Assembly: GCF_013369385.1 (NCBI RefSeq) | Contig: NZ_SZTO01000005.1 | Span: forward strand, 170,087 to 234,086 | DNA length: 64,000 nt | Direction of reading: 5' to 3' | Source of the DNA: Vibrio sp. 05-20-BW147 | GTDB taxonomy: Bacteria; Pseudomonadota; Gammaproteobacteria; Enterobacterales; Vibrionaceae | Shown: positions 8,955-17,773 of the stretch, piece by piece | Layout of the letters: each line of letters opens with the position of its first letter | Position numbering within the stretch: position 1 is the first letter of the stretch | Made by a program: the position numbers and the translations under genes | The notes under the pieces: generated by a model | What the model saw: the letters and a program-made list of their open reading frames with translations, nothing else | Databases searched by the model: none | Told to the model about the DNA's origin: nothing

Positions 8955-9270
8955 GAGAATGCGCTTCTTTTACAACACCATTTAGCTTGGCAGTGTAACA
9001 GAAATCCGCCTGTTTTCGCGCACTACAGTTCACGTTTGCTTTGGTAAAAACCCATTTCGGGCAGTGCGTTAGCTTGCGATATAAGAGGGAAAAATAATTT
9101 TAACAATGGGGTTACATATTGTGACTTAGCTCTCTATACTGGCCAAATTGTGATCAGCAACCGATTGCGAAAGGGTGCGCTTTCAACGCTTGCGGTGGGT
9201 ACTGTGACGGGCAGGTTGGCACAAACTTAAAAAAGAAAAAAACAGAAAACGGACGAGAGAGGCTAGGCGT
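8955..9270. other. Divergent intergenic region (LysR / MFS)
   Basis: A 316-bp promoter region between divergent genes. It holds a T-N11-A-type candidate half-site TTGTGATCA near 9149 but no complete operator that could be recognised with confidence. A purine-rich run (9230-9270) precedes the MFS start. Confidence 0.4.
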
Positions 9271-10512
9271 ATGGAGAGAGAAAGTTTATTTCAAAGAGAG
9301 AGAATAAGGCGTTTTAATTTTTCCATCTGGACGGTGCTCAGTGGGACTTTGTTGGCGCGCACCAGTTACTTTATGGCGTGGCCATTTTTAATTGTTTTCC
9401 TATACCAAGATTACAACGCCAGTGCGGCGCAAATCGGCGGCATGCTGGCTGGCTCGGCGATTGTTGGTGCGGTGACAGGGCTCTATTCGGGCTATTTGTC
9501 CGATAAGTTTGGCCGCAAGTGGGTAATGGTGATCGGCAGTTTGGTGGCGTCTGCGGCGTACACTGGCATTGCCTTAGCGGATCAATTGTGGCACTTCTAC
9601 TTTCTGATGCTGGTGACGGGCCTAATGCGGCCGATGATCGAAGCACCCGCCAAAGCGGTGATTGGCGATAATCTTGCCAACGTGAAAGACCGCGAACTGG
9701 CGCTGAACATTCGTTACTTTTTACTCAACCTAGGTGGTGCGATTGGCCCGCTGTTGGGGGTGACGATTGGTTTGAGCTCACCACAACATCTTTTCTACAT
9801 CACAGGTGTGACGTATTTGGTTTACACCGTGTGGCTGTTTTTTGGCATTGAACGCAAACAGACCTTTACCAAGCCCGATCCCTCTTTGTTGCCTAACTTC
9901 CGTGCCACGATGAAGGTCATCAGCCGCGATGCTATCTTTGTGAAGTTGATGATTGCCAACTTCTTGATGATGTTTGTCTATGCCCAGTTGGAATCGTCTA
10001 TCCCGCAGGTCATCGTGCGTTCGGACATTACCGATGCGGCAACGCTGGTGGCCGGATTGGTGCTGGTGAACACCTTGACCATCATCATTTTCCAGTTCCC
10101 GATGTTGAAATGGCTAGAGCACGTGCCGCTCTTTTTGCGTACGCGTATTGGCATGATGTTGATGGCGCTGGCACAAATCGGATTTATGCTCACACCCGCG
10201 GATTTACCTTGGGGCTGGGCTCTGGCTTGTTTTGTGATGAGCTTAGGCGAAGTGATTGCCTTCCCAACCTTGAATGTGCAGATTGACCGCTTGGCACCGG
10301 CGCATTTGCGCGGCTCCTATTTTGGCGCATCAGCGCTTTATTCGTTGGGCTTTGCGGTGTCCCCATTGGTTGGCGGTATGGTGATCGATTCGCTGAACTC
10401 AAACTGGTTATTTGGGCTTTGTTTCGCTCTATGCCTCATGATGATTTGGCTCTACTGGCTTGCCGAAAACAGCCAAGATAATGTGGAAAGAGAACAAGCC
10501 ATCGCGCAGTGA
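9271..10512 (+). CDS. MFS multidrug-type transporter
   Basis: A 413-residue major facilitator with twelve predicted helices. The loop 2-3 motif GYLSDKFGRKWVMV (~73-86) is the classic MFS motif A. The motif-C-like region RYFLLNLGGAIGPLLG (~149-164) lies in helix 5, as in drug/proton antiporters; overall it resembles the MdtH/YdeE type. The N-terminus is unusually charged (MERESLFQRERIRRF). Substrate unknown; the divergent LysR regulator may control it. It ends 96 bp before a strong terminator. Confidence 0.88.
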   Translation: MERESLFQRERIRRFNFSIWTVLSGTLLARTSYFMAWPFLIVFLYQDYNASAAQIGGMLAGSAIVGAVTGLYSGYLSDKFGRKWVMVIGSLVASAAYTGIALADQLWHFYFLMLVTGLMRPMIEAPAKAVIGDNLANVKDRELALNIRYFLLNLGGAIGPLLGVTIGLSSPQHLFYITGVTYLVYTVWLFFGIERKQTFTKPDPSLLPNFRATMKVISRDAIFVKLMIANFLMMFVYAQLESSIPQVIVRSDITDAATLVAGLVLVNTLTIIIFQFPMLKWLEHVPLFLRTRIGMMLMALAQIGFMLTPADLPWGWALACFVMSLGEVIAFPTLNVQIDRLAPAHLRGSYFGASALYSLGFAVSPLVGGMVIDSLNSNWLFGLCFALCLMMIWLYWLAENSQDNVEREQAIAQ

Positions 10513-10607
10513 CCCTCCATGGTGGGCACAAATATGACAGGCGCAATAAATGGCCGCGAACTATAAGCAGCGGCCAAGAACCGTAAACAGTGGCCAACAA
10601 TAGACGA

Positions 10608-10636
10608 AACGCCCCAACATGCTGGGGCGTTTTTGT
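10608..10636 (+). terminator. Rho-independent terminator after the MFS gene
   Basis: A 9-bp perfect stem (AACGCCCCA / TGGGGCGTT) with a 6-nt loop and a T-run. Confidence 0.9.
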
Positions 10637-11072
10637 TCCCTCTCTTGTCTTGATTGCATTTCTATTCATTTTTCCATTATTTAATTCACTTTTTATTTCT
10701 GTAATACCGTCGCTGAATTAGAGGGGGCACAAGTAAAAAGCACTCATTTTTCGTTGTGTCGAACCGGTACGAGTAGGACTCTGCCGAACCAAGATAATTG
10801 GAGAAATGCATGGAGTTGAATTTAAAAATACTTATAAAGCATGTGCTTAATTAGATTTTGTTCATGATAAATGATGGTGAGGATGGGTTGTTTTGAGTCA
10901 AATAGTATGAAGAACAAATAAATCTTATGAATGTTATTTGATGTTGCTGCCATTTTCTGAATGTGAATATTTAGTTGTTTGACACGGTAGAGTAATTGCT
11001 CAAAACTCAATTGCACTCTTACGAGGCAACGTCTAACAAATCATTGTAATGAAATAATAAGAAGATAGTTCT
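10637..11072. other. Intergenic region upstream of the phospholipase gene
   Basis: About 435 bp, AT-rich, with no convincing gene. It presumably contains the promoter of the haemolysin/phospholipase. No operator could be assigned by eye. Confidence 0.4.
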
Positions 11073-12326
11073 ATGAAGAAGATAACTATTCTGTTGGGTG
11101 CTCTGTTGCCCTTCACATCTGCAGTGGCGGATGAGCCAGCTCTCTCTCCTGAAGCGATCACTTCAGCACAGGTGTTCAGTACGCAAAGTAAAGAAACGTA
11201 TACTTATGTACGTTGTTGGTATCGAACGGGCAACTCTCATGACGAATCGGCGACCGATTGGGAATGGGCGGAAAATCCGGACGGCAGCTACTTTACCATC
11301 GACGGTTACTGGTGGAGCTCGGTTCGCCTGAAAAACATGTTCTACACCAACACATCACAAAACGTGATTAAGCAACGTTGTGAAGAGACGCTAGGCGTCA
11401 CGCACGACGCCGCAGACATTACTTATTTTGCTGCGGACAACCGTTGGTCATACAACCACACCATTTGGACCAATGATCCGGTGATGCAAGCCGATCAAAT
11501 CAACAAGATTGTCGCATTCGGTGACAGCCTCTCTGATACCGGCAACATCTTCAACGCGGCGCAGTGGCGTTTCCCGAACCCGGATACCTGGTTCCTTGGC
11601 CATTTCTCTAACGGTTTTGTTTGGACGGAATACATCGCGCAGGCGAAGAAACTGCCTCTTTATAACTGGGCAGTGGGTGGCGCGGCCGGTTCCAACCAAT
11701 ACGTGGCGCTAACTGGCGTGAAAGATCAGGTACTTTCTTACCTCACGTACGCCAAAATGGCGAAAAACTACAAGCCAGAAAACACCTTGTTCACACTGGA
11801 GTTTGGCTTGAACGACTTCATGAACTACAACCGCGAAGTGGTGGATGTGAAAACCGATTTCAGCACCGCGCTGATCAAACTCACTGACGCAGGGGCGAAG
11901 AACATCATGCTGATGACCTTGCCTGATGCAACCAAAGCGCCACAGTTCAAATACTCCACTCAAGCGGAAATAGAGAAAGTGCGCGCGAAGATCGTCGAGT
12001 TCAACGAGTTCATCAAAGCACAAGCGGCCTTCTACATCATTCAGGGTTACAACATTACCCTCTACGATACACATGGCCTGTTTGAACAACTGACGCAAAA
12101 CCCACAGCAACATGGTTTTGTTAACGCCAGCGACGCCTGTTTGAACATCAATCGTGCCTCTTCTGCGGACTACCTATACAGCCACAGCTTGACCAACGAT
12201 TGTGCCACTCACAGCTCAGACAAATACGTATTCTGGGGCGTGACGCATCCCACCACGGCAGTGCACAAATACATCGCCGAGAAAATGCTCGCACCAGGGG
12301 CAGGCATGCAACGCTTTAATTTTTAG
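11073..12326 (+). CDS. plpA: Thermolabile haemolysin / phospholipase A2 (PlpA/TLH)
   Basis: A 417-residue secreted GDSL/SGNH lipase, matching the Vibrio thermolabile (lecithin-dependent) haemolysin family that includes V. vulnificus PlpA. The signal peptide is ~1-19, cleaved after SAVA. An N-terminal Vibrio-specific domain (~20-145) precedes the SGNH hydrolase. The block I nucleophile is FGDSLSDTGN with Ser near 153, followed by GGAAGSNQ (block II), FGLNDFMNY (block III) and the catalytic His in VTHPTTAVH near 391. The family cleaves phosphatidylcholine and lyses erythrocytes and host cells. The gene is monocistronic with its own terminator. Confidence 0.93.
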   Translation: MKKITILLGALLPFTSAVADEPALSPEAITSAQVFSTQSKETYTYVRCWYRTGNSHDESATDWEWAENPDGSYFTIDGYWWSSVRLKNMFYTNTSQNVIKQRCEETLGVTHDAADITYFAADNRWSYNHTIWTNDPVMQADQINKIVAFGDSLSDTGNIFNAAQWRFPNPDTWFLGHFSNGFVWTEYIAQAKKLPLYNWAVGGAAGSNQYVALTGVKDQVLSYLTYAKMAKNYKPENTLFTLEFGLNDFMNYNREVVDVKTDFSTALIKLTDAGAKNIMLMTLPDATKAPQFKYSTQAEIEKVRAKIVEFNEFIKAQAAFYIIQGYNITLYDTHGLFEQLTQNPQQHGFVNASDACLNINRASSADYLYSHSLTNDCATHSSDKYVFWGVTHPTTAVHKYIAEKMLAPGAGMQRFNF

Positions 12327-12361
12327 GTCAACAGAACCTAATACCTCTTAGCGTTAACAAT

Positions 12362-12395
12362 GAAAACGGAAGCCAAGTGCTTCCGTTTTCTTTTT
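12362..12395 (+). terminator. Rho-independent terminator after plpA
   Basis: A perfect 12-bp stem (GAAAACGGAAGC / GCTTCCGTTTTC) with a 5-nt loop, followed by TTTTT. Confidence 0.9.
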
Positions 12396-12522
12396 CGGTA
12401 GGGAAGGGGGGGAGGGGAATAAATTTCATTTGTGCCTGAAATTCACTAATGCTTTTCCAAATACTGGGATAATCGTTTTCTCTGCCATGGATTACACTTG
12501 AAAGTAATAACGCGCATTCGCC

Positions 12523-12538
12523 TGTGACCCTTGTCACA
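12523..12538. promoter_or_regulatory. CRP-type binding site upstream of kbl
   Basis: TGTGACCCTTGTCACA matches the CRP consensus TGTGA-N6-TCACA in all ten defined positions. A TACAAT -10-like hexamer starts at 12551, putting the site centre only ~33 bp before the inferred start, closer than the usual class II spacing. Either the true start is further on or the site also represses. Confidence 0.75.
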
Positions 12539-12601
12539 TAAAGGCTGCCCTACAATCAGCCGACCTCAAGGTTGGCCAATCAAACTGGAAGGAAATTCTC
12601 C

Positions 12602-13795
12602 ATGTCGTCTGCATTTTACCAGCAAATTCGCGATCAACTTGAAGATGTGAAAGCGGAAGGTCTCTACAAATCTGAACGTATTATTACTTCTCACCAGCAA
12701 GCAGCCGTTAAGATTGCCAGTGGCGAAGAAGTGTTGAACTTCTGTGCCAACAACTACCTAGGTTTGGCGAACCACCCTGCGCTGATTGAAGCGGCAAAAG
12801 AGGGCATGGACGGCCACGGTTTTGGTATGGCGTCTGTGCGCTTTATCTGTGGTACACAAGACATCCACAAAGAGCTAGAGCAAAAGCTTTCTCAATTCCT
12901 AGGTAAAGAAGACACCATCCTTTACACCTCTTGTTTCGATGCCAACGCGGGCCTATTTGAAACCTTGCTGGATAAAGAAGACGCAATCATCTCTGACGCA
13001 CTGAACCACGCTTCTATCATTGACGGTGTGCGCCTATGTAAAGCAATGCGTTTCCGCTATTCAAACAACAACATGGCTGAGCTAGAAGAGCAATTGATTG
13101 CAGCGGATGCCGCTGGCGCTCGCCACAAATTGATCGTTACCGACGGCGTGTTCTCAATGGATGGCGTGGTTGCGAACCTACCAGCAATTTGTGACCTTGC
13201 GGACAAATACAACGCGCTTGTGATGGTGGATGACTCTCACGCCGTCGGCTTTATGGGCAAAAACGGCGCAGGCACGCACGAGTACCACAACGTGATGGAT
13301 CGCATCGACATCATCACTGGTACGCTTGGCAAAGCGATGGGTGGCGCATCAGGCGGTTACACATCCGCAAAAGCAGAAGTGATCGACTGGCTACGTCAGC
13401 GTTCTCGTCCATACCTATTCTCAAACTCAGTGGCACCAGCCATTGTTGCCGCCTCTATTCGCGTATTGGATTTGCTACAAGAAAGCGGCGATCTACGTGA
13501 GCGCCTATGGGAAAACGCAGCGCACTTCCGCATGCGTATGGAAGCGGCTGGCTTCACCATGGGTGGTGCCGATCACGCCATCATTCCAATCATGCTAGGC
13601 GATGCCAAAGTGGCCGCAGAGTTTGCTGAGCGTGCCCTTGCAAAAGGCATCTACGTTATTGGTTTCTCTTTCCCTGTGGTACCAAAAGGCCAAGCACGTA
13701 TTCGTACGCAAATGTCTGCGGCGCACTCACGCGAGCAACTAGACCGCGCGATCGATGCCTTCATCGAAGTGGGCAAAGACATGGGTATCATCTAG
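12602..13795 (+). CDS. kbl: 2-amino-3-ketobutyrate CoA ligase (glycine C-acetyltransferase)
   Basis: A 397-residue PLP enzyme that converts 2-amino-3-oxobutyrate plus CoA into glycine and acetyl-CoA, the second step of threonine breakdown. It is collinear with E. coli Kbl throughout. Motifs include [12 protein letters not shown] (~45-56), [18 protein letters not shown] (~130-147), the DDSHAVGF block (~207-214) and the PLP lysine in [10 protein letters not shown] (~239-248). The ATG at 12602 follows GGAAGG and fits the Kbl N-terminus. An in-frame TTG at 12572 would add ten residues not found in homologues. The gene is the first of a kbl-tdh pair. Confidence 0.96.
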   Translation: MSSAFYQQIRDQLEDVKAEGLYKSERIITSHQQAAVKIASGEEVLNFCANNYLGLANHPALIEAAKEGMDGHGFGMASVRFICGTQDIHKELEQKLSQFLGKEDTILYTSCFDANAGLFETLLDKEDAIISDALNHASIIDGVRLCKAMRFRYSNNNMAELEEQLIAADAAGARHKLIVTDGVFSMDGVVANLPAICDLADKYNALVMVDDSHAVGFMGKNGAGTHEYHNVMDRIDIITGTLGKAMGGASGGYTSAKAEVIDWLRQRSRPYLFSNSVAPAIVAASIRVLDLLQESGDLRERLWENAAHFRMRMEAAGFTMGGADHAIIPIMLGDAKVAAEFAERALAKGIYVIGFSFPVVPKGQARIRTQMSAAHSREQLDRAIDAFIEVGKDMGII

Positions 13796-13799
13796 GATT

Positions 13800-13890
13800 C
13801 TAGTACCTAGTACCTAGTACCTAGTACCTAGTACCTAGTACCTAGTACCTAGTACCTAGTACCTAGTACCTAGTACCTAGTACCTAGTAC
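13800..13890. repeat. Perfect 7-bp tandem repeat, 13 copies (VNTR)
   Basis: Thirteen uninterrupted, identical copies of CTAGTAC fill most of the 114-bp gap between kbl and tdh. The unit joins CTAG and GTAC, sharing the middle G. Because 7 is not a multiple of 3 and the unit contains TAG on both strands, stop codons occur in all six frames. This exactness implies recent expansion by slippage. Confidence 0.97.
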
Positions 13891-13909
13891 CTTTATTTAA
13901 GGCTAAATT

Positions 13910-14941
13910 ATGAAAATCAAAGCACTATCAAAGCTAAAGCCAGAAGAAGGCATTTGGATGACCGAAGTGGACAAGCCTGTTCTTGGCCACAACGATCTGC
14001 TGATCAAAATTAAGAAAACCGCGATTTGTGGTACCGACGTACACATCTACAACTGGGACGAATGGTCACAAAAAACCATCCCAGTACCTATGGTGGTTGG
14101 TCATGAATACGTGGGTGAAGTGGTTGGCATTGGCCAAGAAGTCCGTGGTTTTGAAATCGGCGACCGCGTCTCTGGCGAAGGTCACATCACTTGTGGCCAC
14201 TGTCGTAACTGCCGTGGTGGCCGCACGCACTTGTGCCGCAACACCATTGGTGTGGGCGTAAACCGCACAGGTTGTTTCTCTGAATACCTTGTGATCCCAG
14301 CGTTCAACGCCTTTAAAATCCCTGCAAACATCTCTGATGATCTTGCGTCTATCTTCGACCCGTTTGGCAACGCAGTACACACAGCACTGTCGTTCGATCT
14401 GGTTGGTGAAGACGTACTGATCACCGGCGCTGGCCCAATCGGCATCATGGCGGCTGCGGTAGCGAAGCACGTTGGTGCGCGCCACGTCGTGATCACCGAT
14501 GTGAACGAATACCGTCTAGACCTCGCACGCAAAATGGGTGTGACTCGCGCGGTGAACGTTGCCGAGCAGAAGCTTGACGATGTGATGGCAGAGCTAGGCA
14601 TGACAGAAGGCTTCGACGTGGGCCTGGAAATGTCGGGCAACCCATCAGCATTCAACTCAATGCTGAAAACCATGAACCACGGTGGCCGCATTGCACTGCT
14701 TGGCATTCCACCATCAGACATGGGTATCGATTGGAACCAAGTGATCTTCAAAGGCTTGGTGATCAAAGGCATCTATGGCCGTGAAATGTTTGAAACTTGG
14801 TATAAGATGGCAAGCTTGATTCAATCTGGCCTTGATCTAACACCAATCATCACTCACCACTTCAAAGTGGATGATTTCCAGCAAGGCTTCGACATCATGC
14901 GCAGCGGCATGTCAGGCAAAGTGATCCTTGATTGGGAATAA
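13910..14941 (+). CDS. tdh: L-threonine 3-dehydrogenase
   Basis: A 343-residue zinc-dependent medium-chain dehydrogenase that oxidises L-threonine to 2-amino-3-oxobutyrate with NAD+, feeding Kbl. The catalytic zinc site is shown by [12 protein letters not shown] (Cys ~38) and the [10 protein letters not shown] block (~63-72). The structural zinc cysteines are in [15 protein letters not shown] (~93-107). The Rossmann motif [14 protein letters not shown] is at ~171-184. Full length against E. coli Tdh (341). The gene follows kbl in the same direction, separated by the 7-bp tandem repeat, so repeat length could affect the pair's coordinated expression. Confidence 0.96.
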   Translation: MKIKALSKLKPEEGIWMTEVDKPVLGHNDLLIKIKKTAICGTDVHIYNWDEWSQKTIPVPMVVGHEYVGEVVGIGQEVRGFEIGDRVSGEGHITCGHCRNCRGGRTHLCRNTIGVGVNRTGCFSEYLVIPAFNAFKIPANISDDLASIFDPFGNAVHTALSFDLVGEDVLITGAGPIGIMAAAVAKHVGARHVVITDVNEYRLDLARKMGVTRAVNVAEQKLDDVMAELGMTEGFDVGLEMSGNPSAFNSMLKTMNHGGRIALLGIPPSDMGIDWNQVIFKGLVIKGIYGREMFETWYKMASLIQSGLDLTPIITHHFKVDDFQQGFDIMRSGMSGKVILDWE

Positions 14942-14963
14942 TCGGCCCTAGCCAAAAATAACG

Positions 14964-14989
14964 AAAGCGCTCCGAAAGGGGCGCTTTTT
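14964..14989 (+). terminator. Rho-independent terminator after tdh
   Basis: The arms AAAGCGCTCC and GGGGCGCTTT form a hairpin (one mismatch or wobble) with a GAAA loop, followed by a T-run. Confidence 0.85.
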
Positions 14990-15020
14990 CGTTGTCATCC
15001 ATCGGTATGCTTCGCCTTTC

Positions 15021-15521
15021 TCACTCTTCTAGAGCATGGCACCAATACTGCTGCGTTTTCTCTGAGACACTGCCCACTTGCTTGGCGGCAGAGAGGAGGA
15101 AATCACACAGGTTGCGTGCAATGCGCTCATTACCCAATAGATACAAGCTGCGAATTACCCGCGTTAATCGCAGTTGGTTGTGGTCGTGGTGTTTAAGCCA
15201 AACATGATTAGTAGGGCTGAGCGGCAGTAACGATGAGATTTCATCGCCATTTCTCACCATGCCCCAAAATTCGAGCATAAGGTCGAGAGCTTTCAAATGC
15301 GCGGTGCGAAGGGCTAAAGAGTTGGCAAATTGCTCTCTGTCTTGCACTGTTACAAGAGGAGCGTGTTGATTGAACTTGGTTCCCTCGTCAATCGGAAACA
15401 GCACTTGTATGTATTTGTGGTCGTGCTCCAACCAAAAGTGATTGTAAGCCAGCAACTGTTCTATGTTGCGACCAAACTTGTCTGGCGCTTCGCCAGAGAT
15501 GAAACGAGCAATCTCACTCAT
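15021..15521 (-). CDS. OGFr-domain (opioid growth factor receptor-related) protein
   Basis: A 166-residue cytoplasmic protein. Its N-terminal region (residues ~4-45: ARFISGEAPD, LLAYNHFWLEHDHKYIQ, LFPI) matches the conserved domain of opioid growth factor receptors (OGFr_N), which is also found in many bacterial proteins of unknown role. The tail is helical and rich in Leu, Arg and His. No catalytic motif is evident. It opens the accessory stretch that continues to the lipocalin gene. No function can be assigned; the domain name comes from the vertebrate founder and does not imply receptor activity. Confidence 0.7.
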   Translation of the reverse strand: MSEIARFISGEAPDKFGRNIEQLLAYNHFWLEHDHKYIQVLFPIDEGTKFNQHAPLVTVQDREQFANSLALRTAHLKALDLMLEFWGMVRNGDEISSLLPLSPTNHVWLKHHDHNQLRLTRVIRSLYLLGNERIARNLCDFLLSAAKQVGSVSEKTQQYWCHALEE

Positions 15522-15597
15522 AGAAAATCCTGTAAAAACTCTGTAGTGGGGAATGTGTTTTGAGTGAAGCCTTCACAACGCCACAGTGAAGCGGTGG

Positions 15598-15861
15598 TTA
15601 ACGTTTTTCACACTCTTTTTTATCTTTGAATAAGTTTGTAAGTGCCGTTGCTTCTGTCCGTTCAAGATCTTGGTATGCGTCAAAAGCATCGCCATTTTTG
15701 TAGCCCAATAAGCATAAACCGCCTTGAATGATCAGGGTAAAAAGCGACACAACGAGCACCAAAAACGGGATCACACCAAACATATCAATCGAAATCAAAA
15801 TGGAAGACAAGACGATAGCAATGGCAGAAATCACGACTTTAACTTTGCTAGTAAAAACCAT
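15598..15861 (-). CDS. Small two-helix membrane protein, unknown
   Basis: An 87-residue protein with two hydrophobic segments (~8-27 and ~31-53) and a charged cytoplasmic tail rich in Asp, Glu and Lys that ends KKECEKR. It is not recognised as a known family. It sits on the same strand as the OGFr-domain gene, 76 bp upstream of it, in the accessory region. The ribosome-binding site is weak (GAGTG). Confidence 0.5.
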   Translation of the reverse strand: MVFTSKVKVVISAIAIVLSSILISIDMFGVIPFLVLVVSLFTLIIQGGLCLLGYKNGDAFDAYQDLERTEATALTNLFKDKKECEKR

Positions 15862-15989
15862 AACGCACTCTATTATTTGGAATTTTAGCCATTTTATAAG
15901 TTCTCAGTTGCGCATAGTGATTGCTGTTTCAAAGGAATGACAAATGATGCTGAAGCATGCCCTCAGAATCTAATCCCCTGCTAAGGGGG

Positions 15990-16056
15990 GGAGCAACGTC
16001 TAGCAAAAATGCCACGCGTCGCGAATTATTCTTAAACAGTTTGTTATGCCTATTGG
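15990..16056 (-). repeat. attC-like integron recombination site (partial)
   Basis: Immediately after the Shedu stop codon, the minus strand reads GCATAACAAACTGTTTAAG, then a CGCGACGCGTGGCATTTTTG stretch and GACGTTGC. This resembles the left part of Vibrio superintegron repeats as I remember them. GCAACG and CGTCGC pair around an inner GCAAAAATGC fold. The distal part of a full attC is not recognisable, so it appears truncated or decayed. Orientation and position fit a site ending the Shedu cassette. Confidence 0.5.
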
Positions 16057-17276
16057 TAAAATTGTGCTTTTACACCGTCGATAAGATCATCAAAGGTAAT
16101 TATTTCTAGGTCCCTAAAGTCTGATTGAATCTCACGCCACACATCCGATTTGAAATCATGACGACGACCGACTACTAGATAACGCTTTGGCTTATGAACC
16201 TTGAAACCATACTTGTTTTCAAACCACCTGCGATTATTAGGGTCGTCAAAAAATGAGACATAAGCCCTAGTTTGAGATATGTACGAGTTAAGCCATGCGG
16301 AAAATGTTTCTCGATTTTCTGAACCGACCACAAATGATTTAGGTATATGAGGTAACTTGAACTCGACAATATCCGCATACCCATTAGGTTGAACCACGAA
16401 AAAGTCAGGTCTGATCGATTTACGATCTTCACTTTGCCAATCACATGTCAATTCAGAATGAATTGCTGTAGCGCCAAATTTCATAGATAGAATAAACTGA
16501 TTTTCTTCTTCACTGATAAAGTTTGTTATATCTACTTCACTTGAATCCTTGTTACCCCAAAGTTCAATAAATCTATTGATCTTAGGCAGTTGTATATACT
16601 TAAATTCATCTGGAGCAGGATAGACATAATGAGCGTCAGGCTTCACTAGATCCTTATAGATACTTAGATTAAAGCCAAAACGATCCACTTCAGGATCGCT
16701 ACTGTCAAACTCGATAGGGATTAAGTCTAGCCACTTAATTTGCCTAGTTATCAAACCAGATTCATCAGCATCAAAAAAGAACGCATTTATTACTCGAGTG
16801 AAGCGATCGTTCATTACCGACGGGGTCGGTACATTTAGCCCCATGATTGAGTTTTGCGCTGAAAAGTTCCATTTCAACTCTCTCAACTTATCAAAACCAC
16901 GATTTGTCGGGAATATAATATCTTCAGAGTAAGGAGGTAACGGTAGTGAAATTGGTCTTGTCGAATCAAACTCAAAGCCAATGATTTTCTCTACTAAATT
17001 ACATTCGTCTACAGAGTAATCGAAGTATTTAACCTCAATGTTCGAACCTGACTCTAATTTCGTAATAAACTCTGGACCATCAAACTCAACACCTATATGA
17101 GTGCGCCCAAGATATACGGATATCGATCTTGGATTAATAAGGAACCCAGGTACCGTCTTAATTAATTCTGGATTTTCTTTTACATAATGATACATAGGAC
17201 TAATGTACACTTTCATATGCATCTCTAAAAATGTCATTACTAACTGCTTTATATCTACGCAGTCTTTTGATGTCAT
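16050..17276 (-). CDS. Shedu-type (SduA, DUF4263) anti-phage nuclease
   Basis: A 408-residue protein whose C-terminal ~150 residues match DUF4263, the nuclease domain of the single-gene Shedu defence system. The PD-(D/E)xK-type core is seen as RPDFFV (~286-291) and the strand ending DIVEFKLPH (~300-308). It is followed by the family's SYISQTRAYVSFF helix, the RYLVVGRR strand (~378-385) and the closing IITFDDLIDG. The N-terminal ~240 residues are not assigned; in Shedu proteins this part is variable and thought to sense phage or gate the nuclease. AT-rich relative to core genes, with a 5' leader shared with the next gene upstream. Function is inferred from the domain. Confidence 0.75.
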   Translation of the reverse strand: MTSKDCVDIKQLVMTFLEMHMKVYISPMYHYVKENPELIKTVPGFLINPRSISVYLGRTHIGVEFDGPEFITKLESGSNIEVKYFDYSVDECNLVEKIIGFEFDSTRPISLPLPPYSEDIIFPTNRGFDKLRELKWNFSAQNSIMGLNVPTPSVMNDRFTRVINAFFFDADESGLITRQIKWLDLIPIEFDSSDPEVDRFGFNLSIYKDLVKPDAHYVYPAPDEFKYIQLPKINRFIELWGNKDSSEVDITNFISEEENQFILSMKFGATAIHSELTCDWQSEDRKSIRPDFFVVQPNGYADIVEFKLPHIPKSFVVGSENRETFSAWLNSYISQTRAYVSFFDDPNNRRWFENKYGFKVHKPKRYLVVGRRHDFKSDVWREIQSDFRDLEIITFDDLIDGVKAQFYQ

Positions 17277-17295
17277 TATTCTTTTCCTCTTATAG

Positions 17296-17617
17296 GCTTA
17301 ACCACTGCTAGTAATCACTGTGCTTATCTAACCTTTGTAATTGTGATTTAGGTGTCGCACCGAATGCTAACGTAATGCGCAAATGCTAGCATATTTATCA
17401 ATAAAGTCATTGCTCTTTAAGTGGTTACATTCACACTTTGGCTACTAACTAATGATCTGATATATATAGGAAAAGTTTATAAAATGGCGTGTGTTTGGAG
17501 CATCTTGTAATGAGCGCTGAAACTATGGTTTCCTAACCGAACTTCCAGCACACTTTGCGCAATGGATTCTGCATCACGCTCGTACCTCGCTGTCCAGAAT
17601 GACGAGCGCAGAGAGCG
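17296..17617 (-). repeat. Shared ~320-bp leader, copy A (before Shedu gene)
   Basis: This segment aligns along its length with 18389-18707, in the same orientation and at the same distance from the next gene's start (about 15-20 bp). Similarity is patchy but clear by eye, highest around 17374-17414. No open reading frame is conserved between the copies, so it is a non-coding leader or promoter module. Confidence 0.75.
17374..17414 (-). promoter_or_regulatory. Conserved promoter-like core, copy A
   Basis: 37 of 41 positions are identical to 18468-18508. On the minus strand it contains AATGACTTTATTGAT and an extended -10-like TGCTAGCATTT, a plausible shared promoter for the Shedu gene about 100-140 bp downstream. 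Confidence 0.5.
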
Positions 17618-17629
17618 GTGTTTGGGAAA

Positions 17630-17737
17630 GGGCTTTAAGCGGCAAGTTGTCTGTGAAGAGAGCTAAAAACGACAGAAAACAGGCCGCAGGGCGGGGACGT
17701 AGTGATGTGATGACTGAGCAACTTGCGCTCTAAGCCC
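17630..17737. repeat. Imperfect inverted repeat with bulge, attC-like fold
   Basis: Arms at 17630-17650 (GGGCTTTAAGCGGCAAGTT...) and 17718-17737 (GCAACTTGCGCTCTAAGCCC) pair over ~18 bases with one extra base in the left arm. A GTTGGGC, which fits the integron core GTTRRRY, occurs on the minus strand at 17734-17740. The layout recalls an attC site, but the outer boxes are incomplete. Confidence 0.35.
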
Positions 17738-17773
17738 AACCCATAGGGCTGCTTTAAAAAGTTTGTTCTGTTA

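Noticed and set aside
10822..11016. 64-codon minus-strand frame upstream of plpA
   Set aside because: Very AT-rich, no ribosome-binding site and no family resemblance; treated as intergenic.
13800..13890. Possible CRISPR array between kbl and tdh
   Set aside because: The repeat is a contiguous 7-bp tandem unit without spacers and with no cas genes nearby.
14182..14772. 196-codon open frame antisense to tdh
   Set aside because: It lies wholly inside tdh on the other strand, lacks a ribosome-binding site and resembles nothing; a shadow of biased codon use.
17630..17737. Calling this inverted repeat a definite attC site
   Set aside because: Arms and bulge fit, but a paired RYYYAAC outer box matching the GTTGGGC was not found, so it is listed only as attC-like.
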